In this document: piece by piece, positions 1-9,559 of the stretch
Layout: each line of letters starts with the position of its first letter
How positions within the stretch are numbered: the first letter of the stretch is position 1
Assembly: GCA_964625745.1 (NCBI GenBank)
Contig: CAZVCJ010000001.1
Span: 1-64,000, forward strand
From: CAZVCJ01 sp964625745
GTDB lineage: Bacteria; Chloroflexota; Anaerolineae; VGOG01
Length of the DNA stretch: 64,000 bases
Reading direction: 5' to 3'
The notes under the pieces: generated by a model
What the model was told of the DNA's origin: nothing
Databases searched by the model: none
What the model saw: the letters and a program-made list of their open reading frames with translations, nothing else
Position numbers and translations under genes: made by a program

Positions 1-4
1 CACC

Positions 5-1195
5 TCAGCAGAGCGAATCGTATATCCCCATGATCTGCCTCCCCGCCTGCTCCCAGGAATACCTCTCTATTGCCCGCTGCCGCAAACCCATCCCCAGGGC
101 GGCAGCCCTTTCTTCGTCTTCCAAGATGGAGCCTAGCGCCTCGGCCAGAGTTGCGGGATTGCCAGGCTCAGCATAGACTCCCAGGTCGTCCAGGTACTCG
201 CGGCTGACAGGGGTGTCGAAGGCCACGGTGGGCAGGGCCAGGGCCATGTAGTTCAACAGCTTGCCGCTGCCCTCAGTAGCCGAGATTTTGGTGGATACAG
301 CCACGTCGCCCAGGGCCAGGTAACGCGGCGCTAGCTTGTAGGGCATCTTGCCAGTGAAAGTGACGTGATCGGCCAGGCCCAAACTGTGAGCATAGTCACG
401 ATAGCCATCCTCGCCCGGAAAGCCCATGATCAGGAAATGGACATCGGGGCGGGTCTTGACCAACTGGGCCGCCGCCTGCACCAGGAGGGGCGTGCCCTGG
501 TATTCGGCCAAGAGGCCCAGGTAGACCACGACTTTGCGCTCCGGAGGGATGCCCAGGTGAGCCTTCAGGTTGAGGCGCTCCTCCTCGGTGACGGCATCGG
601 GGCGGAAGGTGTCGGTGTTGACGCAATCGGGCACGATGTGGATGTTGGTAGAACGGCAGTGAAACTCGTTTCTCAGCAGATCGGCCGCGTGACGGGAGCT
701 GGTGACGATGGCCTGCGGGAGGTGGTCAATAACTTCCTCCAACCAACGCACAGGGCCATAAAGGGCTCCATTGAGGTTTAGAAAGCGGTGATCAATCATC
801 TCACCCGTCATGCTGCCCTGAAAGTCGAAGACTGAGGGCACGCGCTGCCGTTTGCCCAGCACGTAGCCGATCAGAGCGCCCTCGTGCAGGTGGGCGTGAA
901 TGATGTCGGGCTTCTCGCGCAGAGCCACCTGCAGCGATTTGATGGAGAGCAAAACATCGAAGACCAGCTTGTGCCTGGAGCACCCTACCTCGTAATCGTG
1001 CCGCCACGGAATGGGCCTGGTACGTTCGATGTCCACCCCTTTCAGATCCCCGCCTATGTAATAAGTGACGATGGTGACTTTGTTGCCCAACTTCTGCAGG
1101 ATCCAGGCCTCTTCCGCGATGCGAACGTGACAGCCGTAATCGAGGAAGAAGCTGGTCGGAGCGATCATCAGGATGTTATAAGTGCGTCTAGCCAT
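5..1195 (-). CDS. Glycosyltransferase family 4 (GT-B fold)
   Basis: Predicted cytoplasmic retaining glycosyltransferase that moves a sugar from an activated donor to an envelope glycan or glycolipid; donor and acceptor are unknown. The 396-residue protein has an N-terminal Rossmann half, then the GT4 C-terminal half with VVYLGLLAEYQG near residue 225 and the donor-site stretch EGSGKLLNYMALALP near 310. I chose the ATG at 1195 because it overlaps the stop of the upstream membrane glycosyltransferase as TGATG, which suggests translational coupling; a start eight codons earlier is possible. It closes a minus-strand run of envelope glycan genes. Family is clear, substrate is not. Confidence 0.88.
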   Translation of the reverse strand: MARRTYNILMIAPTSFFLDYGCHVRIAEEAWILQKLGNKVTIVTYYIGGDLKGVDIERTRPIPWRHDYEVGCSRHKLVFDVLLSIKSLQVALREKPDIIHAHLHEGALIGYVLGKRQRVPSVFDFQGSMTGEMIDHRFLNLNGALYGPVRWLEEVIDHLPQAIVTSSRHAADLLRNEFHCRSTNIHIVPDCVNTDTFRPDAVTEEERLNLKAHLGIPPERKVVVYLGLLAEYQGTPLLVQAAAQLVKTRPDVHFLIMGFPGEDGYRDYAHSLGLADHVTFTGKMPYKLAPRYLALGDVAVSTKISATEGSGKLLNYMALALPTVAFDTPVSREYLDDLGVYAEPGNPATLAEALGSILEDEERAAALGMGLRQRAIERYSWEQAGRQIMGIYDSLC

Positions 1196-4100
1196 CAGTC
1201 CGTTTCCGCTATCACCCACACCTTTTGTAACACAACCCGATCATCCACACTCTCCCCATCTTCCAGGACCGGCAGCCGGACTGCCGCCTCCGCATTGTAC
1301 AAGCCTATTTCGATGGCGTATTGGCCCGACGGGGTGTCGGGGTTTACGACGATGCTATATCTGTCGGTTACCACCTCCCCCTCTAGCCACAGCGTCGTCG
1401 GATGTCTGCCTTCCTGCGGCGGATTGTCCTGCTGCCCCCAGATGCACTTGTCCTCGTCAATCAGGTGAGTGAACACTGTGTAGCCAGTATCCATCTGCTC
1501 AAGGGCCCGCCAATAGAGGGTCAGAGGCACGGCTTCGCCGGGACCGAACCCGGTTCCCTCCAAATCATAACCCAGCAACTCCACCAGTCCTCCCAAATTG
1601 GCCTGGTGAGGGTGCTGGATGGTCGGAACGTTGAACTCGTGCTCGATCTGAATCACCTGAATCTTCCCCATATCGAGAGCATAGCCAGTGGGAGCGGAGG
1701 AGAACGCTCCCCGCAAACCGGCCAGAAAGCCACCGTACTGAGCGATTTCAGGCTCGCGCAGCACAATCCCCACATAGTAATCGCCTCCAGGCGCGTCAGA
1801 GGGGATGCGCAGGGCATGCTGCCCCTTCACTATCTCCATCTCATCCCAAAAGCTGGTGGGGTATCCGTCGCCGGCAGGCTGAATCACCTCCTCGGCCCAA
1901 AGCCGCTTGTGCTCATCCACCAGGCGAAAGTAGAAAGAGTAGTCCCCCGCCAGTTTTCGCGAGACCTGCCAGTATGGCCGTATCCACACCCAATCCCCCG
2001 GTCGGTAGCTCCCCCCGGTGAAATCGTAGCCCAGAAGCTGAAGGTCCCCAAAATCCATAACCTGACGATGTTCCAGGGGCAATGAGGCCGTCGCTCCGCT
2101 TACGGCAGGTGAAGATGAGGGCTTCCCCACCTGAAGGATGCCCATATTCACCATCCCCCCCTGAGGGTTTGAGTCTTCACCGACGACGGCCAACTGCCGG
2201 CCGGCGTCGTGAACCACCATCTCCAGGCGGTACCAGCCCGGCGGGGTGCCNNNNNNNNNNNNNNNNNNNNNNNNNNNNNNNNNNNNNNNNNNNNNNNNNN
2301 NNNNNNNNNNNNNNNNNNNNNNNNNNNNNNNNNNNNNNNNNNNNNNNNNNGCCGGCCGGCGTCGTGAACCACCATCTCCAGGCGGTACCAGCCCGGCGGG
2401 GTGCCGACATCAATCAAAAGCTCGTAATCATCCTTGACAATCTGACCCGACGGCCACTGCGAGGTAGGGTAGTGGCCATTGAGGGGGGCGCGATCGGCCC
2501 ACCCCCAGAGACGATTCTCCCCATCGAGAAGACGCAGCGAGACCCCGTAGTCCCCTTCCAGTCCCCCTGAAGCTGGCGAGGAAAGAGGGAGGGCTTCCCA
2601 ATACAGGTTCAGGTGTACAAACTGTCCACCAGCGGCGGGCCTGCTCTGCAAATCGTAACCCAAAAACAGGAGCTTGTCCTCGAAGTTGGCCTCCATCGGG
2701 TGTTGGACCTCATGCAGGGCATCGAGCACGGGCGAGCTCGTCAGGAAGCAAAAAGCCTGCACCAGAGAGGCGTAGCTGTGAAAGCTCCGCTCATCCACCA
2801 GGAAGGCATTCTGCTCCAGCCAGGTCTTGGGCAAGAGATCCGGGTCGCCCCAGGGCGGGGTGTATGAGAGTGCCAACCAAATGCGGTCGTACTCAGCCAG
2901 CAGCTCCTCGAGGGCGGAGATGGTATCCTGGTCGGGGCTGGTCAGCCGGGGCAGTCCCGTCCAGGGCAGGCCAGCGTCGGCGTAGTAGTGGTAGAGCTGG
3001 AAGGTGTGGGGCGGGTCTACCACGATGATGTCGCCCGGTTGGGCGTGGGCCTTGAGGTACTCCCCCCAGGCCCGGTGATCGTCCTTGGCGTATTTCTCGT
3101 TGGAAAAGTACTGTTGGGTAGAGTGGGCCGAGCCAGCGATCATCAAGGCCAAACAACTGGCAAAGACCAGCGGCCACTGCTTCCTGATGACCACCAGTCC
3201 CACGGCCAGAATCAGATAGAAGGCGGGGCTGACCATTATTAGATGGCGAATGTTCATGTAGGCCGGTCGGACGTAGGAGAGGAAATAGATTGAAAAGATA
3301 GGTACCAGCAGATAGATCAGGACCGATAGGAGTTTGCTGGATATTGGATATTGGATATTGGAAGCCTGCCCTGAGCCAGGTCGAAGGGTTGGAGGTTGGA
3401 AGTTGGAAGTTGGAGGGCGTTCGTGAGTCTTAGACTTCAGTGGGTTCAGTTGAGCCGTCGAACGGCGGAAAGTCCTCCAGACTATGATCAGAGACCCGAC
3501 GAGAAAAACGCCCCGAAAGACCCACTGGACGGCCAAAACCCGTTCGGCCTTGACCGATATCCCCAGGCTGAAGGAGTTGGACACATCGCGCAGAAGCTCA
3601 AGGAAAGGGATGAAGCGGAACCCGGCCATCTCTCCTTTGGGTAAGACAGAAAACCCGTAGTAGAGGATGGGGCCGGCGATCAATAGCACGCCAAGCACTG
3701 GGATCGCTACCCGCCGCCATCCTTCGGCAGGCGCCGTCCTGAGCTTGTCGAAGGGATCAGGACGCCGCCAGACATTCCAGATAAACGAAACGAAGACGAC
3801 AAGCTCCGCCAGCAAGATCAAGAAGCTCAGATAGTGGGTGGCTAACATGGCCACGGAGGATACAATGTAGATTATAGTGGTCAGGTAGTCCTTGGTCTGG
3901 TGGTCGGATGGTCTTTGGTGTTGAGTCAATGTCCTTAGCAAGGTGTAGAACGACAGCAAGCCCAGGAAAGTGAGCATGGTGTACATTCTCGCCTCGTGGG
4001 AGTACCAGAGGTACAGCGGGGAGATGGCGCCGAAGAGGGCGGCCAACAGCCCCACCCGCCGATCATCGAACAGATATTTGCCCACGGCGTAGAGCAAGGG

Positions 4101-4493
4101 GACGGTCAACACGCTGAAGGCCAGGGAGGGGAAACGCAAGGCGAACTCGCTTTGGCCCATCAGTTTGACCACGAAATGCAACAGGAGGAAGTAGAGGGGA
4201 GGGTGATTGTCGAAAGTGACCACCTGCCTGGTAGCATCGGTGAGGACGATCTCGTTGGACAAGACGAGGGGCAGATCGTAGTTAACTCGCTGCAAGCTCA
4301 GGCTCTCGTCCCACCAGAGACTTTGGGACCCCAATCCATAGACCCCTCGCGCGAAGGCCAGGGCTATGAAGAGGAGCAACAAGGCATAGGAGAGCCACTC
4401 TCGGCTGGGATGCAAAGATGAGGCGGGGGATACATCCGAGCCCTCGCTTCGCTCAGTCGTTCTATCAGCACTAGATTCCAGAATATCGCTCAT
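1195..4493 (-). CDS. GT39-like membrane glycosyltransferase with C-terminal beta-sandwich repeats (crosses an assembly gap)
   Basis: Polytopic GT-C enzyme of the dolichyl-phosphate-mannose/ArnT-like (PMT_2) type, expected to use a polyprenyl-phosphate sugar outside the membrane. WWDES follows the first membrane segment, the usual place of the catalytic acidic residue. After about residue 560 come three copies of a module with an LLGYDL strand and an LYW strand, probably extracytoplasmic beta-sandwiches. The reading frame is interrupted by 100 N; removing the N and one copy of the flanking 55 bp restores one frame of 1047 residues. ATG at 4493 (MSDIL) is preferred over an upstream start that would translate repeat DNA. 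Three dispersed repeats lie inside the gene, in frame. Confidence 0.82.
2196..2405. other. Assembly gap (100 N, 2251-2350) flanked by identical 55-bp copies
   Basis: Bases 2196-2250 and 2351-2405 are identical over 55 bp, and the gene reads through once a single copy is kept. This is what a scaffolder leaves when two contigs ending in the same k-mer are joined with a fixed gap. No real sequence need be missing. Confidence 0.93.
3335..3422. repeat. Dispersed repeat inside the GT39-like gene, in frame
   Basis: Contains the TTGGATATTGGA and GGTTGGAAGTTGGA motif plus a CCTGAGCCAGGTCGAAGGG unit. Related stretches occur at 4500-4531, 9473-9542, 51898-51920 and 56166-56255. Here it codes a low-complexity loop (SNFQPPTLRPGSGQASN) between hydrophobic segments without breaking the frame. 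Two other repeat types sit in the same gene, at about 3731-3760 and 3880-3925. Confidence 0.7.
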
Positions 4494-4499
4494 TGTCTT

Positions 4500-4651
4500 T
4501 GGAGGTTGGAAGTTGGAGGTTTGAGGTTTGAATTGGGATGCAGCCCCCACCCCCAGCCCCTCCCCCAACCTTGGGGGAGGGGAACCCGGTTCCCCCCTCG
4601 CCCAGGGTTGGGCGAGGGGGGTTAGGGGGGAGAGGGCCGCACCCGTTTGAA
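4500..4651. repeat. Repeat-rich spacer: GGTTGGAAGTTGG units and a C/G-rich hairpin
   Basis: The gap between the two glycosyltransferase genes holds the GGAGGTTGGAAGTTGGAGG motif and a hairpin of CCCCTCCCCCAACC against its complement (about 4558-4582), followed by GGGCGAGGGGGGTTAGGGGGGAG. A similar C-rich stretch lies at about 51935-52035. No coding signal was seen. Confidence 0.6.
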
Positions 4652-5443
4652 TCAGTCCGCCTCTCTCCACAATCTCAGGCGGAACCTGAACAGATCCCGA
4701 AAGGCCCGCAGAATAACGCGGATGTTCGCTCCGGTTTGCTCTCCCGCCAGGCGGGGGAAATGGCTCACCGGCACCTCGACGATGCTAAAACCCTTTCTCT
4801 TCGCCCCCACCAGCAGTTCCGTGTCTATCATGGCCCCCTTTGAAGTTATGGGTACCTGGCGGGTAACCTCGCGCCTGAACAGCTTAAACGCGCAGTCAAT
4901 GTCGCGAGAGACGTAGCCAAACAGCAGATTGACCAACGTTGTCCAGCCCCAGGCGAAGAGGCGGCGGATGAAGGGGTCCTGCCGGTTGGCCCGATAACCG
5001 ATCACCAGATCAGCGGTTTCGACATAGGGCAACAGCTTCTTTACTTCGGCGACATCATATTGGTTGTCGGAACCGGTGAAAAAGACCAGTTCACGAGTAG
5101 CGGCTTGAAAACCAGAATTCAAGGCCCCGCCATAGCCCTGATTTACCTCGTGCCGCACCAGCCTGACTTCGGGATAGTTTTCCGCCAGTTCCTCGACGAC
5201 CTCAGAGGTACGATCGCGGCTGCCATCGTCCACCACTATGACTTCGTAGTCAGGAGTGAGGGATTGCATCACCTCAAGCGCGCTTCTGACCGCCTGACCA
5301 ACGTTCTCCTCCTCATTGTAGGCGGGCAAGACCACCGATATGCTTCCCTGAAACGTGAAACGCCTGCCCTGAGCGGAGTCGAAGAGTGAAACGTGATTCT
5401 TCTCCTCTCGCTCTAAAGTCTTATCCTCAACAGCTTTCGCCAT
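4652..5443 (-). CDS. Glycosyltransferase family 2, DPM1/polyprenyl-phosphate glycosyltransferase type
   Basis: GT-A enzyme predicted to move a sugar from a nucleotide donor to polyprenyl phosphate, making the lipid-linked donor that the neighbouring GT39-like protein would need. Visible are the start strand SVVLPAYNEEENV (about residue 36), the VVDDGSRDRT metal/donor motif (about 70), NQGYGGALNSG and the acceptor-side SDNQYD. There are no C-terminal membrane segments. The N-terminal 35 residues are low in complexity and include FDSAQGRRFTFQGS, which comes from a dispersed repeat; the true start could be closer to the catalytic domain. It overlaps the GIY-YIG gene by 17 bp. Confidence 0.85.
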   Translation of the reverse strand: MAKAVEDKTLEREEKNHVSLFDSAQGRRFTFQGSISVVLPAYNEEENVGQAVRSALEVMQSLTPDYEVIVVDDGSRDRTSEVVEELAENYPEVRLVRHEVNQGYGGALNSGFQAATRELVFFTGSDNQYDVAEVKKLLPYVETADLVIGYRANRQDPFIRRLFAWGWTTLVNLLFGYVSRDIDCAFKLFRREVTRQVPITSKGAMIDTELLVGAKRKGFSIVEVPVSHFPRLAGEQTGANIRVILRAFRDLFRFRLRLWREAD

Positions 5444-5687
5444 TGCGCTTCCTTTCGATCAATTTTAGTTTGTCGGCTCTGGAGAGGCGGCGGATGGCCG
5501 CCTCTCGCCTTTGAGCCACGCTCCTGGTAGGCTGCTCCTCGTGGTACACCAGACTCACGGGCCGACGGCCACGGGTGTACCTGGCGCCACGCCCGCTGTT
5601 GTGAGCCCGCAGACGCCGCTCCAGGTCCGCCGTCCAGCCAGTGTAGAGCGTCCCGTCGGCGCATTGCAGAATGTAGACCACGGCCAC
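5427..5687 (-). CDS. GIY-YIG nuclease-superfamily protein (UPF0213-like)
   Basis: Small 86-residue single-domain GIY-YIG protein. The VYILQC strand and the YTGWTADLERRLRAHN helix match the family core, with the conserved Tyr, Arg and later Glu (REAAIRRL). Family members include structure-specific nucleases such as the UvrC N-terminal domain, but the biological role of stand-alone UPF0213 proteins is poorly defined. GTG start at 5687, only 2 nt after the tyrA stop, so probably co-transcribed with it. Length is normal for the family. Confidence 0.85.
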   Translation of the reverse strand: MAVVYILQCADGTLYTGWTADLERRLRAHNSGRGARYTRGRRPVSLVYHEEQPTRSVAQRREAAIRRLSRADKLKLIERKRNGESC

Positions 5688-5689
5688 CG

Positions 5690-6712
5690 TTAGTCCTTCT
5701 TCTTCCCTTCGACAGCCCTTCGCCGGGGCTCAGAACGAGGCTCAGAACGCCGCCGCTTACCGAGCATCCCCAGGCCTAAGAACTGGCCCATGAAGCTGCC
5801 CATGCCAGGCATCTCAGTTGACTGCGCCTCCCAGTCACCCGCTTCCCTGGCCTTCAGCCATCTCTGTCGAGCTATCATCGCCTTATCGAAGACCTGCTCC
5901 AATTCCTCGGCGTCTCCGGCCAGGATGGTCTCTTTCAACTCACTTAGCTTCTCCGAACAGGCATCAATCCAACGCACGATGTTCTCTCTGTTGACCAGAC
6001 AGGCATCGCGATAGGTACTTGGGTCGGCTGAGACGAAGCGGGTGGCGTTCTCGAAGGCGCCCCCGGCTAGCTTGCGCATCTCCCGCCAGGGCGGGCTCTC
6101 GGTGGTGGCGACCAGCAAAGCAGCGGAGAGAACAAAAGGCAGATGATCAACGCCGGCCATGAGGCCATCGTGCTCCAGGGGATCGAGGAAGTAGGGCTTA
6201 GCGCCCAGGAGGTAAACGAAATCGGAGGCCAGCCGCACCGCGTCGGGAGCCGCACCTGCTGCGGGCGTGAGGCAGTAAGTCGCTCCAGAGAAGAGGTCGG
6301 CTCTGGCCGCGTCAATCCCTCCGGACGTCCCCGCGTCACCGACGATGGGATCCCCTCCCACGAAGTTCACTCCATCGGGGAGTATTTCCTCCGCCCATTC
6401 GATCACCGGCGACTTGATGCTGGCCGTGTCGGTGATCAGGCAGCCCGGCTTGAGGTAAGGGCCAATAGCCGCCAAAGTGTCTTTGACGCCTCCCACCGGG
6501 ATGGCAATGACGATCAGGTCAGCACCCTCGCAGGCGGAGACCAGATTCCAATCGGTCTTATCCACGGCACCGATTTTCCTGGCCTGGTTAGCTGCGGCAC
6601 GTTCCCGATCGTGGCCGACTACTTCGAACTCGGCTTCAGCCTGATGCAGAGCCAGCCCGATGGATCCACCAACAAAGCCCAAACCCACTATCGTAATCCT
6701 CGGTTTTTTCAT
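5690..6712 (-). CDS. tyrA: Prephenate dehydrogenase
   Basis: NAD(P)-dependent oxidative decarboxylation of prephenate to 4-hydroxyphenylpyruvate in tyrosine synthesis. The N-terminal Rossmann motif VGLGFVGGSIG (residues 9-19) and the family stretch LEHDGLMAGVDHLPFVLS with the expected catalytic histidines support this. There is no ACT domain. The last about 20 residues are Arg/Lys-rich with SEPRSEPRRR, partly a DNA-level duplication and not conserved in the family. ATG at 6712 has AAGGAG seven bases upstream. No other aromatic synthesis gene is seen here. Confidence 0.9.
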   Translation of the reverse strand: MKKPRITIVGLGFVGGSIGLALHQAEAEFEVVGHDRERAAANQARKIGAVDKTDWNLVSACEGADLIVIAIPVGGVKDTLAAIGPYLKPGCLITDTASIKSPVIEWAEEILPDGVNFVGGDPIVGDAGTSGGIDAARADLFSGATYCLTPAAGAAPDAVRLASDFVYLLGAKPYFLDPLEHDGLMAGVDHLPFVLSAALLVATTESPPWREMRKLAGGAFENATRFVSADPSTYRDACLVNRENIVRWIDACSEKLSELKETILAGDAEELEQVFDKAMIARQRWLKAREAGDWEAQSTEMPGMGSFMGQFLGLGMLGKRRRSEPRSEPRRRAVEGKKKD

Positions 6713-6831
6713 GTAAAGCTCCTTATCTGGTCAGGTGGTCGGATGTTGCTTGGTCAAGTGGTCAATTCCCATCCCCCGTTGACTTGCCACTCGTTACCCC
6801 ATTACTCGTTGACTCGTTACTCGTTGCCTCC
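6713..6831. repeat. Repeat-filled spacer (GGTCAGGTGGTCGG and ACTCGTTGACTCG units)
   Basis: Two dispersed repeat types lie back to back: GTCAGGTGGTCGGATG (about 6729-6745; relatives at 24766, 50938 and 52991) and CATTACTCGTTGACTCGTTA (about 6801-6828; relatives at 27583-27682). It separates tyrA from the upstream HD gene, so the two may still share a transcript. Confidence 0.6.
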
Positions 6832-7344
6832 CTAGTTCACCCCGTCGGCCTCTTGCAGGGCCGCCAGCAGTTTATCCTGATGGGTTCTGAACGGGTTGCC
6901 GGCAGATGGCTCCTGGTGGCGCCGAATCAACTCGACGGTGACGAGCGAGCAGCCCGTCGCCTGGGCCAACTCGGCCCCCAGCTCAGGATGCTGCTGGTGG
7001 ACAAAGAAGGGGTAGCGCCAACTGCGCGGCTCGTTCAACGCTAATCTGTCCAACAGCGGCGCTCCGACCGCCCTGATCAGAACAATGAGCACCCGGTGCC
7101 ACAAGCGCAGCCGCCCCTCGCTCTTGCCCGCGTCGTGCAGGAGGGCGGCTACCAGCAGGTCACGGTCATGCTGCTGCTTTCTCTGTAACGCGTAGAAAAC
7201 ATCCAGGCCGTGGCGCTGGTCACAGCGCGGCATCCGTTGAAAAAGCTCGACCTGGGGGGGAGTCAGGTATTCGCTTAGCAGGCTGAGCTCCCGTTTCGGC
7301 ACCCAAGCCGCCAACGCCCGGAAGAACTGGCTGACCCGATACAC
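6832..7344 (-). CDS. HD-domain protein
   Basis: A 170-residue protein with an HD metal-dependent phosphohydrolase core: HGLDV (about residue 46), LLHDAGK (about 66) and a later His/Asp region (HQQHPELG). Such short HD proteins are often annotated as predicted hydrolases acting on nucleotides or phosphate esters; the substrate cannot be read from sequence. GTG start at 7344 directly abuts the TAG stop of the M50 protease gene, so the two are one operon. Confidence 0.75.
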   Translation of the reverse strand: MYRVSQFFRALAAWVPKRELSLLSEYLTPPQVELFQRMPRCDQRHGLDVFYALQRKQQHDRDLLVAALLHDAGKSEGRLRLWHRVLIVLIRAVGAPLLDRLALNEPRSWRYPFFVHQQHPELGAELAQATGCSLVTVELIRRHQEPSAGNPFRTHQDKLLAALQEADGVN

Positions 7345-8004
7345 CTAGAGACCTACGATCAAGCGAAAGAGCAGACGATACGGCGTCCCAAGAATCAGCC
7401 CCAGGATGCTGATGGGCAAGACCTGATCAACTACGATCAGTAAGAGAAAGATGATGGGCCCTTGGACTTGCATCCTGTCCAAGGCATCTGAAACCTGGTA
7501 AGCCCATCTGGCTCGGATGGTGCTGAGGATCCCTCGCAAAATGCTGGCGCCGTCCAACGGGGGGAGCGGCAGCAAGTTAAAGAGGGCTATGCTGATGTTG
7601 ACGCTTATCAGGATGGCGAGCAAGTTCAGAAGCGACCACGGCAACGACAGGGCCAGCCTGATGGGGACGGCTGCTATGGCGGCCAGAATCAGATTAGACA
7701 CAGGCCCCGCTGCTGCCACCATACCCATGCCCACCCGTGGCCCTTTGCGGAGATATCGCGGATCAACCGGCACGGGCTTCCCCCAGCCGATGCCAAATCC
7801 GGAGAAAAGGCTGAACAGCATCATGATCGTGCCCATGGGATCCAGGTGAACCAACGGATTCAGGGACAGGCGTCCCTGGTATCGGGCCGTGGGATCGCCC
7901 AACTCGTTGGCCACCCAGGCGTGGGCGAACTCGTGGACATCAATGGCAATGAGCAGCGAGAGCAAAAAGGCTACGGTCTCCAGTAAGCTACGACCCAAAA
8001 TCAT
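7345..8004 (-). CDS. Site-2 protease family (M50) integral membrane metalloprotease
   Basis: Zinc intramembrane protease. HEFAH near residue 24 is the HExxH zinc site in a membrane helix, and FNLLPLPPLDG near 160 provides the third-ligand region, as in the small RIP group that lacks PDZ domains. Several hydrophobic segments span the rest. I start at ATG 8004 because AAGGAGGAAG lies immediately upstream; the longer form from 8028 would add a run of Arg/Lys. It is the first gene of the minus-strand run. The substrate is unknown. Confidence 0.88.
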   Translation of the reverse strand: MILGRSLLETVAFLLSLLIAIDVHEFAHAWVANELGDPTARYQGRLSLNPLVHLDPMGTIMMLFSLFSGFGIGWGKPVPVDPRYLRKGPRVGMGMVAAAGPVSNLILAAIAAVPIRLALSLPWSLLNLLAILISVNISIALFNLLPLPPLDGASILRGILSTIRARWAYQVSDALDRMQVQGPIIFLLLIVVDQVLPISILGLILGTPYRLLFRLIVGL

Positions 8005-8051
8005 CTTCCTCCTTCTTCTGCGCTTCATACAGGGCTTCTTGGACAGAGGTT

Positions 8052-8079
8052 ATTATAGCACAAAACAAGGAGGAGGCAA
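8052..8079 (-). promoter_or_regulatory. Sigma-A type promoter for the M50 protease operon
   Basis: On the minus strand a TTGCCT -35 (8074-8079) and a perfect TATAAT -10 (8052-8057) are separated by 16 bp, about 50 bp from the protease start. Confidence 0.65.
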
Positions 8080-8118
8080 AGAAAGAGCTCTGGATTCGCC
8101 ATATCGGGCCGGGTGTGC

Positions 8119-8124
8119 TATAAT
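8119..8124 (+). promoter_or_regulatory. -10 element before the DUF951 gene
   Basis: TATAAT at 8119-8124 in the 140-bp divergent region, 24 bp before the start codon and followed by a strong GGGGAGGTGA ribosome site. No good -35 is seen (TTCGCC at 18 bp), so the promoter is only half supported. Confidence 0.45.
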
Positions 8125-8147
8125 AGGATCCGGGGAGGTGACAGGCC

Positions 8148-8336
8148 ATGCCCATGGACATCCGACTAGGCGACGTAGTGCGATTGCGTAAGCAGCACCC
8201 CTGTGGGGGCTACGAGTGGGAAGTGGTGCGGCTGGGGGCCGACATCGGCATCAAGTGCCGCACCTGTGGCCGCCGCCTGCTGCTGCCCCGGCGCAAGTTC
8301 GAGAAGAGCGTGAAGAAGTTGGTTAGTCGGGGATAG
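8148..8336 (+). CDS. DUF951 domain protein
   Basis: A 62-residue basic protein of the DUF951 family. [17 protein letters not shown] at the start and [14 protein letters not shown] in the middle are the family signature, with three Cys that could bind zinc. Family members often lie near translation or GTPase genes in Gram-positive bacteria, but no function is established. It sits just upstream of a glycolipid glycosyltransferase gene, probably co-transcribed. Confidence 0.88.
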   Translation: MPMDIRLGDVVRLRKQHPCGGYEWEVVRLGADIGIKCRTCGRRLLLPRRKFEKSVKKLVSRG

Positions 8337-8350
8337 GATTGATTCCCACA

Positions 8351-9472
8351 ATGCCCAAAAAGGTTCTCATCCTCACATCCGACACCGGCGGCGGGCACCG
8401 CAGCGCAGCGGAGGCCATCGCCGAGGGGCTGGAGCACATCGGGCCAGGCGAGTTCGAGGTGCATCTCCTCGATTTTATCGCCGACTGCACCCCTTTCCCC
8501 CTGAACCGCGCCGGACGGATGTACCGACCTGCCGTCACCTACAGTGGCCCGCTGTGGGGTTGGTTCTGGCGCGTGAACGACGGCCACAGGCGGATAGCGA
8601 TTCTCCTGAAACTGTTCACCCCCTGGGTCAGGAGTAGGCTGACCCAACAGCTTCGCCAGAGGATGCCGCAGGCCATTGTCTCCGTCCACTCCCTTAGCAA
8701 TCATCTGGCGGTGCAGGCTGTGAGAAGACTAGGCCAGCCCATCCCTGTGATCACCCTTGCCACCGACTTGCGACGGGCTTACGCCTCCTGGTTCTGCCCC
8801 GACGTGGACCTCTGCATCGTCCCCAGCGATACCGTTCGCCAAAAGGCCCTGGCCTGTGGCCTATCACCTCAGCAGGTCAAAGTAGTGGGGCTGCCGGTGA
8901 GCCTGAAGTTTGGGCAGGAGTCGGGGGGAAAAAGCAAATGGAAAGAGAAGCTGGGCTTGAAGCCCGACCTGCCAGCCCTGATCCTGGTGGGCGGCGGAGA
9001 GGGGATGGGCAAGCTCTTCCCCATCGCCAGAGCCATCGCCGAGGCACGCCTGCCCGCCCAACTCCTGGTTGTGGCCGGTCGCAACGAATCGCTGAGACGG
9101 CGGCTCGAAAGCGTGGCCTGGGAGATCCCGACCGCGGTCTTCGGCTTTGTGGACAACATGCCGGAGTTGATGGCCGCCTCCGACGCCATCATCACCAAGG
9201 CCGGCCCGGCCACCATCAGCGAGGCCATCGCCTGCGGACTGCCCATCATCATCAGCGGGGCCATCCCTTATCAGGAGGACCTCAACGCCGCCTACATACT
9301 GGAAACCGGCGTAGGGCAGTTGGCAGATGATCCGGGGGAGATAGTCAGCCTCTTGCAGGAATGGCTACAGCCAGGAAACGAGAAGCTGAGTCGAATGACC
9401 CGCAATGCCCGCCGCCTGGCACGACCGGAAACGGCTTTGGAGGTTGCTCGCTTGATCGCTGAGCTTTGTTAG
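8351..9472 (+). CDS. GT28-type glycosyltransferase (MGDG synthase / processive diacylglycerol glucosyltransferase family)
   Basis: Predicted membrane-associated enzyme that adds a hexose to diacylglycerol to make membrane glycolipids. The N-terminal [14 protein letters not shown] (about residues 9-22) and [12 protein letters not shown] match the MGDG-synthase N domain; the C-terminal donor site reads [18 protein letters not shown] (about 282-299). Close relatives split between MGDG synthases and UgtP-like enzymes, so the sugar is not certain. ATG at 8351 is preferred to a TTG four codons upstream. Confidence 0.85.
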   Translation: MPKKVLILTSDTGGGHRSAAEAIAEGLEHIGPGEFEVHLLDFIADCTPFPLNRAGRMYRPAVTYSGPLWGWFWRVNDGHRRIAILLKLFTPWVRSRLTQQLRQRMPQAIVSVHSLSNHLAVQAVRRLGQPIPVITLATDLRRAYASWFCPDVDLCIVPSDTVRQKALACGLSPQQVKVVGLPVSLKFGQESGGKSKWKEKLGLKPDLPALILVGGGEGMGKLFPIARAIAEARLPAQLLVVAGRNESLRRRLESVAWEIPTAVFGFVDNMPELMAASDAIITKAGPATISEAIACGLPIIISGAIPYQEDLNAAYILETGVGQLADDPGEIVSLLQEWLQPGNEKLSRMTRNARRLARPETALEVARLIAELC

Positions 9473-9545
9473 TTGGATATTGGAGGTTAGAGGTTGGAGG
9501 TTGGAACTTCCCCCAACTCGAAACCCGAAACTCAAAACTCATTCT
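9473..9545. repeat. Dispersed GGTTGGAGGTTGGAA repeat
   Basis: Tandem variants of TTGGAGGTTAGAGG and TTGGAACTTCC followed by CGAAACCCGAAACTCAAAACTC, a member of the family also present at 3335, 4500, 51898 and 56166. It fills the spacer between two genes. Confidence 0.6.
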
Positions 9546-9559
9546 GGGGGGCTTGTCGG

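Noticed and set aside
4500..4670. N-terminal extension of the GT39-like protein from 4670
   Set aside because: The extra 59 residues translate dispersed repeats and a G/C-rich hairpin; ATG 4493 precedes the first natural-looking residues.
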